47,882 nucleotides of DNA from Bacteroidota bacterium (GTDB taxonomy: Bacteria > Bacteroidota > Bacteroidia > Bacteroidales > FEN-979), in assembly GCA_026391845.1 (NCBI GenBank), contig JAPLDG010000312.1, forward strand, positions 1 to 47,882, read 5' to 3'. The notes under the pieces are model-generated. The model saw only the letters and a list, made by a program, of their open reading frames with translations, was not told where the DNA came from and ran no database searches. Within the stretch, counting starts at the first letter, position 1, and each line of letters starts with the position of its first letter. The position numbers were made by a program, and so were the translations under genes. Shown piece by piece: positions 45,412 to 47,882 of the stretch.

Positions 45412-45552
45412 ATGAAGATATTGCGCTTCCGTTTGATTTTAATGGCTGTTCCGGTGATCCTTCTGTTATTGGCCGGGTCGTGCAGTTCGCAGCGCTATCC
45501 TTCGCACGGAAGGTCTCATCCTAAAAAATGCAACTGCCCAAGCTTCAAATAG
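45412..45552 (+). CDS. Small lipoprotein with C-terminal Cys-Asn-Cys motif
   Basis: A 46-residue gene, ATG at 45412 to TAG at 45550-45552. The N-terminal signal (KILRFRLILMAVPVILLL) ends in the lipobox LAGSC, so Cys24 is expected to be lipidated after cleavage. The 22-residue tail is basic and ends KKCNCPSFK. Small Bacteroidetes lipoproteins with this kind of CxCP ending are known as hypothetical proteins; the role is unknown. A weak promoter-like TACCCTTG lies about 22 bases upstream. It stands alone between mlaE and a DUF4258 remnant. Confidence 0.75.
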   Translation: MKILRFRLILMAVPVILLLLAGSCSSQRYPSHGRSHPKKCNCPSFK

Positions 45553-45574
45553 ATCAGTAAAGTGATTTTTTTTG

Positions 45575-45582
45575 TACGTTTG
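45575..45582 (+). promoter_or_regulatory. -7 box upstream of the DUF4258/DUF2283 pair
   Basis: TACGTTTG, ending 21 bases before the ATG of the DUF4258 remnant at 45603. The promoter outlived the gene and probably still drives DUF2283. Confidence 0.5.
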
Positions 45583-45602
45583 TACAAGCTAACCGCCAAA
45601 AA

Positions 45603-45714
45603 ATGACTTACTCGTTTTCTCAGCATGCTCTTCAGCATTTGTAAAAACCCACCACTTGTAGTAACTGTTTACAGAACTTCAAAAATAGAAAAGTATTATG
45701 AAGGTAAAATATGA
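45603..45714 (+). pseudogene. DUF4258 gene remnant, middle deleted
   Basis: The ATG at 45603 opens MTYSFSQHALQHL and then stops, matching the N-terminal S-x-H-A motif of DUF4258 proteins. One base further on, a different frame (45643-45714) reads KNPPLVVTVYRTSKIEKYYE then GKI and stop, the typical C-terminal end of DUF4258 proteins that partner DUF2283. The roughly 40-50 central residues are gone. The remnant's C-terminus overlaps the DUF2283 start by 17 bases, as expected for an intact bicistronic pair. The call rests on the two motifs, their order and the neighbour. Confidence 0.75.
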
Positions 45715-45892
45715 CAAAGAGGTTGACATCCTCTACATCAGGTTCACGGAAGAAAAAATCAGGGAGAGCGATGAAGATAAACCAGGAATCATTATTGATT
45801 ACAACGATTCCGGCAATATTATTGGGATTGAGGTATTAAATGCTTCAAAGAAAATATCACAGCCCATGAAGTTTGAATATGAAGTTGCTTAA
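45698..45892 (+). CDS. DUF2283 domain-containing protein
   Basis: 64 residues covering the entire DUF2283 fold: KVKYDKEVDILYIRF, then the acidic ESDEDKPGIIIDYNDSGNIIGIEVLNAS core typical of the family. Members often sit immediately after a DUF4258 gene in a toxin-antitoxin-like pair; the biochemical role is unproven. Here the DUF4258 partner is reduced to a remnant while this gene is intact. Confidence 0.88.
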   Translation: MKVKYDKEVDILYIRFTEEKIRESDEDKPGIIIDYNDSGNIIGIEVLNASKKISQPMKFEYEVA

Positions 45893-45908
45893 TACCTGGA
45901 TATTCTAA

Positions 45909-46613
45909 GTGCAACTCTCCCTGTTTCAATCAAAACCAACCATTACCAGACCAGATTCCGCACTTCTCGCAGAAAAGATCAGGTCGGTGCTGGGCCCCCG
46001 GCTTCCAGCTGCTGCCGTGGAGATTGTTGTGGAACAAATCGTGGAAAACCCCATCAGTCTGAAAGTGGTGCGTGAACGCACCTCCAAATCCGGCGATTTC
46101 AGGGCTCCTCATAAAAACGAAACCGCACGCATCACGGTTAACGGCAATCTGAACCCTTATGCTTTCCTGATCACCCTTGTGCACGAACTGGCACATCACC
46201 ATGTAACGCTTCACCACACCCGTGCGTTGCAAAAATTCTCGCTTCGGCGAAAAAAAAGACCGCTGCCTCATGGCTCGGAGTGGAAAGACCTGTTTCGCTA
46301 TCTGATGGAACCCTACCTGAACCACGAAATCTTTCCCTTCGACATTCTGCCGGTCCTGAAACAGTATCTTGAAAATCCCAAGGCTTCTTCCTCGGCCGAT
46401 CATCATCTGTCAAAAGTTTTGAAAAAATATGATCCTCCCGATGATACAATTCGGCTGGAAGAACTCCCTTTTGATGCGATTTTCACCCTCCACGGAAAAA
46501 GAACCTTCCGGAAAAAAGAGAAGATCAGAAGCCGGTATCGTTGCATTTGCCTGAATAACAACCGGATGTACCTGGTAAGCGCAAATGCGCCGGTGGAGAA
46601 AGCCGATGAATAA
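45909..46613 (+). CDS. SprT-like zinc metalloprotease domain protein
   Basis: 234 residues from a GTG at 45909. The zinc-protease motif HELAHH is at residues 92-97 with Glu93 as the catalytic base, and a further histidine at 121 (LPHGSEWKDL) is a candidate third ligand. A CxC pair near residue 215 (YRCICLN) may be a remnant of the C-terminal zinc ribbon found in SprT/Spartan relatives. The substrate is unknown; Spartan-type members cleave DNA-crosslinked proteins, but that is not established for bacterial SprT. It is 16 bases after the DUF2283 stop. Confidence 0.85.
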   Translation: MQLSLFQSKPTITRPDSALLAEKIRSVLGPRLPAAAVEIVVEQIVENPISLKVVRERTSKSGDFRAPHKNETARITVNGNLNPYAFLITLVHELAHHHVTLHHTRALQKFSLRRKKRPLPHGSEWKDLFRYLMEPYLNHEIFPFDILPVLKQYLENPKASSSADHHLSKVLKKYDPPDDTIRLEELPFDAIFTLHGKRTFRKKEKIRSRYRCICLNNNRMYLVSANAPVEKADE

Positions 46614-46672
46614 AAGGATAAAAGCTTTTTTTTATCGTTCCTGGTAATTCGTAATTCATTATTCTTTTTGCT

Positions 46673-46680
46673 TATGTTTG
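46673..46680 (+). promoter_or_regulatory. -7 box of the mannose-1-phosphate guanylyltransferase gene
   Basis: TATGTTTG, ending 22 bases before the ATG at 46703. Confidence 0.6.
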
Positions 46681-46702
46681 TATAAATTTAAACTCTTCTG
46701 GC

Positions 46703-47806
46703 ATGGCGAAGTCAAAACACAACTACTGCGTGATCATGGCCGGTGGTATCGGCGCACGGTTCTGGCCCATGAGCCGGACAACACACCCTAAACAATTTAT
46801 CGATATCCTGGGAACAGGGGAAACGCTGATACAGCAAACTTATAAACGGTTTAAGCGAATCTGTCCCAAAGAGAACATCTACATTGTGACCAATGAGATT
46901 TACAAGACGCTGGTTAACAAGCAAATACCGGAGCTCAGCGATCAGCAGATCCTGATGGAACCTTCGCGACGAAACACTGCTCCCTGCCTTGCATATGCCA
47001 ATTACCGCATCCTAGAACGAGATCCGAATGCCCGCATCGTGGTGGCTCCTTCCGATCATGTCATTCTCATGGAAGATGTTTTTTTGAAGAATATCGAATC
47101 AGCGCTTGAAGCTGTCACGGCAAACGACTGGCTTCTCACCTTAGGAATTCGCCCAAGCAGGCCCGATACCGGCTACGGTTACATTCAATACGTGGACGGG
47201 AAAAAGCATGTTTATGCCAAAGAAAAGCACATCAAAAAGGTGAAAACATTTACCGAAAAACCCAACCTTGAACTGGCTGAGACTTTTCTCAAATGTGGAG
47301 ATTTCCTTTGGAATGCCGGAATCTTCATCTGGTCGCTGAAGAGCATTATGAAGGCCTTCGAAAAGCACCTGCCCGATGTGGATAATCTGTTCAAACTGGG
47401 TATCGGAAAATATGGTACCAAAGATGAAAAAGCTTTTATTGCGGGCACCTATACGGTATGTAAAAGTATTTCCATTGATTATGGCGTGATGGAAAACGCA
47501 GATAATGTTTATGTGCTTGCGGCAGATTTTGGCTGGTCCGACCTTGGAACCTGGGGTTCGCTGTATGAAAACCGGAAAAAGGACAACAACGGCAACACCG
47601 TGGTCGGAAAGAACGTGATGATGTACGACTCCTCCAATTGCATTGTGAACATGCCAAAAGACAAGCTGGTGGTGCTTGAAGGCCTCAATGATTATATCGT
47701 TGTTGAATCAGAGAATGTCCTTTTAGTTTGTAAGAAAACGGATGAGCAGCAGATCAGGCAGTTTGTCAACGATGTGATGCTTGAAAAAGGTGAGAAGTAT
47801 GTATAA
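46703..47806 (+). CDS. manC: Mannose-1-phosphate guanylyltransferase
   Basis: 367 residues, making GDP-mannose from GTP and mannose-1-phosphate for surface polysaccharides. The nucleotidyltransferase loop MAGGIGARFWPMSR followed by HPKQF is complete. FTEKPNLELAETFLKCGDFLWNAGIFIW is readable in parts (FTEKPN; LWNAGIFIW), as is the FGWSDLGTWGSLYE segment. It lacks the phosphomannose isomerase domain of bifunctional ManC/AlgA proteins. It is monocistronic with a strong intrinsic terminator right after the stop. Confidence 0.94.
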   Translation: MAKSKHNYCVIMAGGIGARFWPMSRTTHPKQFIDILGTGETLIQQTYKRFKRICPKENIYIVTNEIYKTLVNKQIPELSDQQILMEPSRRNTAPCLAYANYRILERDPNARIVVAPSDHVILMEDVFLKNIESALEAVTANDWLLTLGIRPSRPDTGYGYIQYVDGKKHVYAKEKHIKKVKTFTEKPNLELAETFLKCGDFLWNAGIFIWSLKSIMKAFEKHLPDVDNLFKLGIGKYGTKDEKAFIAGTYTVCKSISIDYGVMENADNVYVLAADFGWSDLGTWGSLYENRKKDNNGNTVVGKNVMMYDSSNCIVNMPKDKLVVLEGLNDYIVVESENVLLVCKKTDEQQIRQFVNDVMLEKGEKYV

Positions 47807-47882
47807 ACAAAAAACACCGGAATTCCGGTGTTTTTTGTTTATACATACTTCTCACCTTTTTCAAGCATCACATCGTTGACAA
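47763..47882. repeat. Perfect 120-bp palindrome at the window end
   Basis: Bases 47823-47882 are the exact reverse complement of 47763-47822, centred on the terminator at 47822/47823. The match runs into the coding region of the guanylyltransferase gene and stops only where the sequence ends, so it is probably an assembly fold-back. Confidence 0.97.
47811..47836 (+). terminator. Intrinsic terminator of the mannose-1-phosphate guanylyltransferase gene
   Basis: Stem AAAACACCGG/CCGGTGTTTT around AATT, followed by a T run, starting five bases after the stop. The stem is symmetric and would act in both directions. Confidence 0.85.

Overview
The window is a piece of a Bacteroidota (Bacteroidetes) chromosome, probably from an environmental Bacteroidales-like lineage. 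Four things point there. Two large secreted proteins end in type IX secretion (T9SS type A) sorting domains. Many genes are preceded by the Bacteroidetes -7 promoter box TAnnTTTG. Shine-Dalgarno sequences are mostly weak. DUF3109, EFR1-type and small Bacteroidetes lipoprotein genes are present. No rRNA, tRNA, CRISPR array, phage or intact insertion sequence was seen.

Layout. 1-2287 (minus): start of a complex I operon, nuoA-nuoB-nuoC-nuoD, with nuoD cut by the window edge and nuoC broken by an internal deletion. 2850-5621: an orphan multi-sensor histidine kinase. 5622-6172: repeat-rich spacer. 6173-6460: a small unknown protein. 6537-10505 (minus): a 1322-residue T9SS surface protein. 10719-13658: three peptidoglycan enzymes (two L,D-transpeptidases flanking a divergent NlpC/P60 hydrolase). 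13659-14208: a MITE-like nested inverted repeat. 14209-16365: an iron/redox group (EFR1 flavodoxin-ferredoxin, DUF3109, ferritin). 16455-26162 (minus): a two-gene unit encoding a beta-helix protein and a 2909-residue T9SS multidomain protein. 26163-26689: spacer with a perfect 34-bp palindrome and 33-bp tandem repeats. 26690-31797 (minus): atpB-E-F-H-A-G without atpD/atpC. 32018-35608: TolC, membrane-fusion protein and tsaB. 35660-37254 (minus): an ABC exporter pair. 37361-38545: ispG. 38499-41955 (minus): nitrilase-family amidase, O-antigen ligase-like protein and lipid kinase. 42039-43241: pgk. 43266-45263 (minus): MlaE/MlaF-type lipid transporter plus CvpA. 45412-47806: a 46-residue lipoprotein, a DUF4258 remnant with DUF2283, an SprT-like protease, and mannose-1-phosphate guanylyltransferase.

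Most genes are ordinary housekeeping. The unusual content is of three kinds. (1) There is a dense population of short tandem repeats with fixed periods (7, 9, 11 and 33 bp). Two of the heptamer arrays lie in frame inside the conserved genes tsaB and ispG. (2) Three genes appear to have lost internal segments: nuoC (signature region missing, frame broken), a DUF4258 gene (only its two ends remain), and ispG (the Bacteroidetes inserted domain is absent but the frame is kept). (3) The last 120 bases form a perfect palindrome centred on the terminator of the last gene. This is probably an assembly fold-back, so the final 60 bases should not be trusted.

All functional calls rest on reading the sequence and on recalled family features. 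No database search was run.
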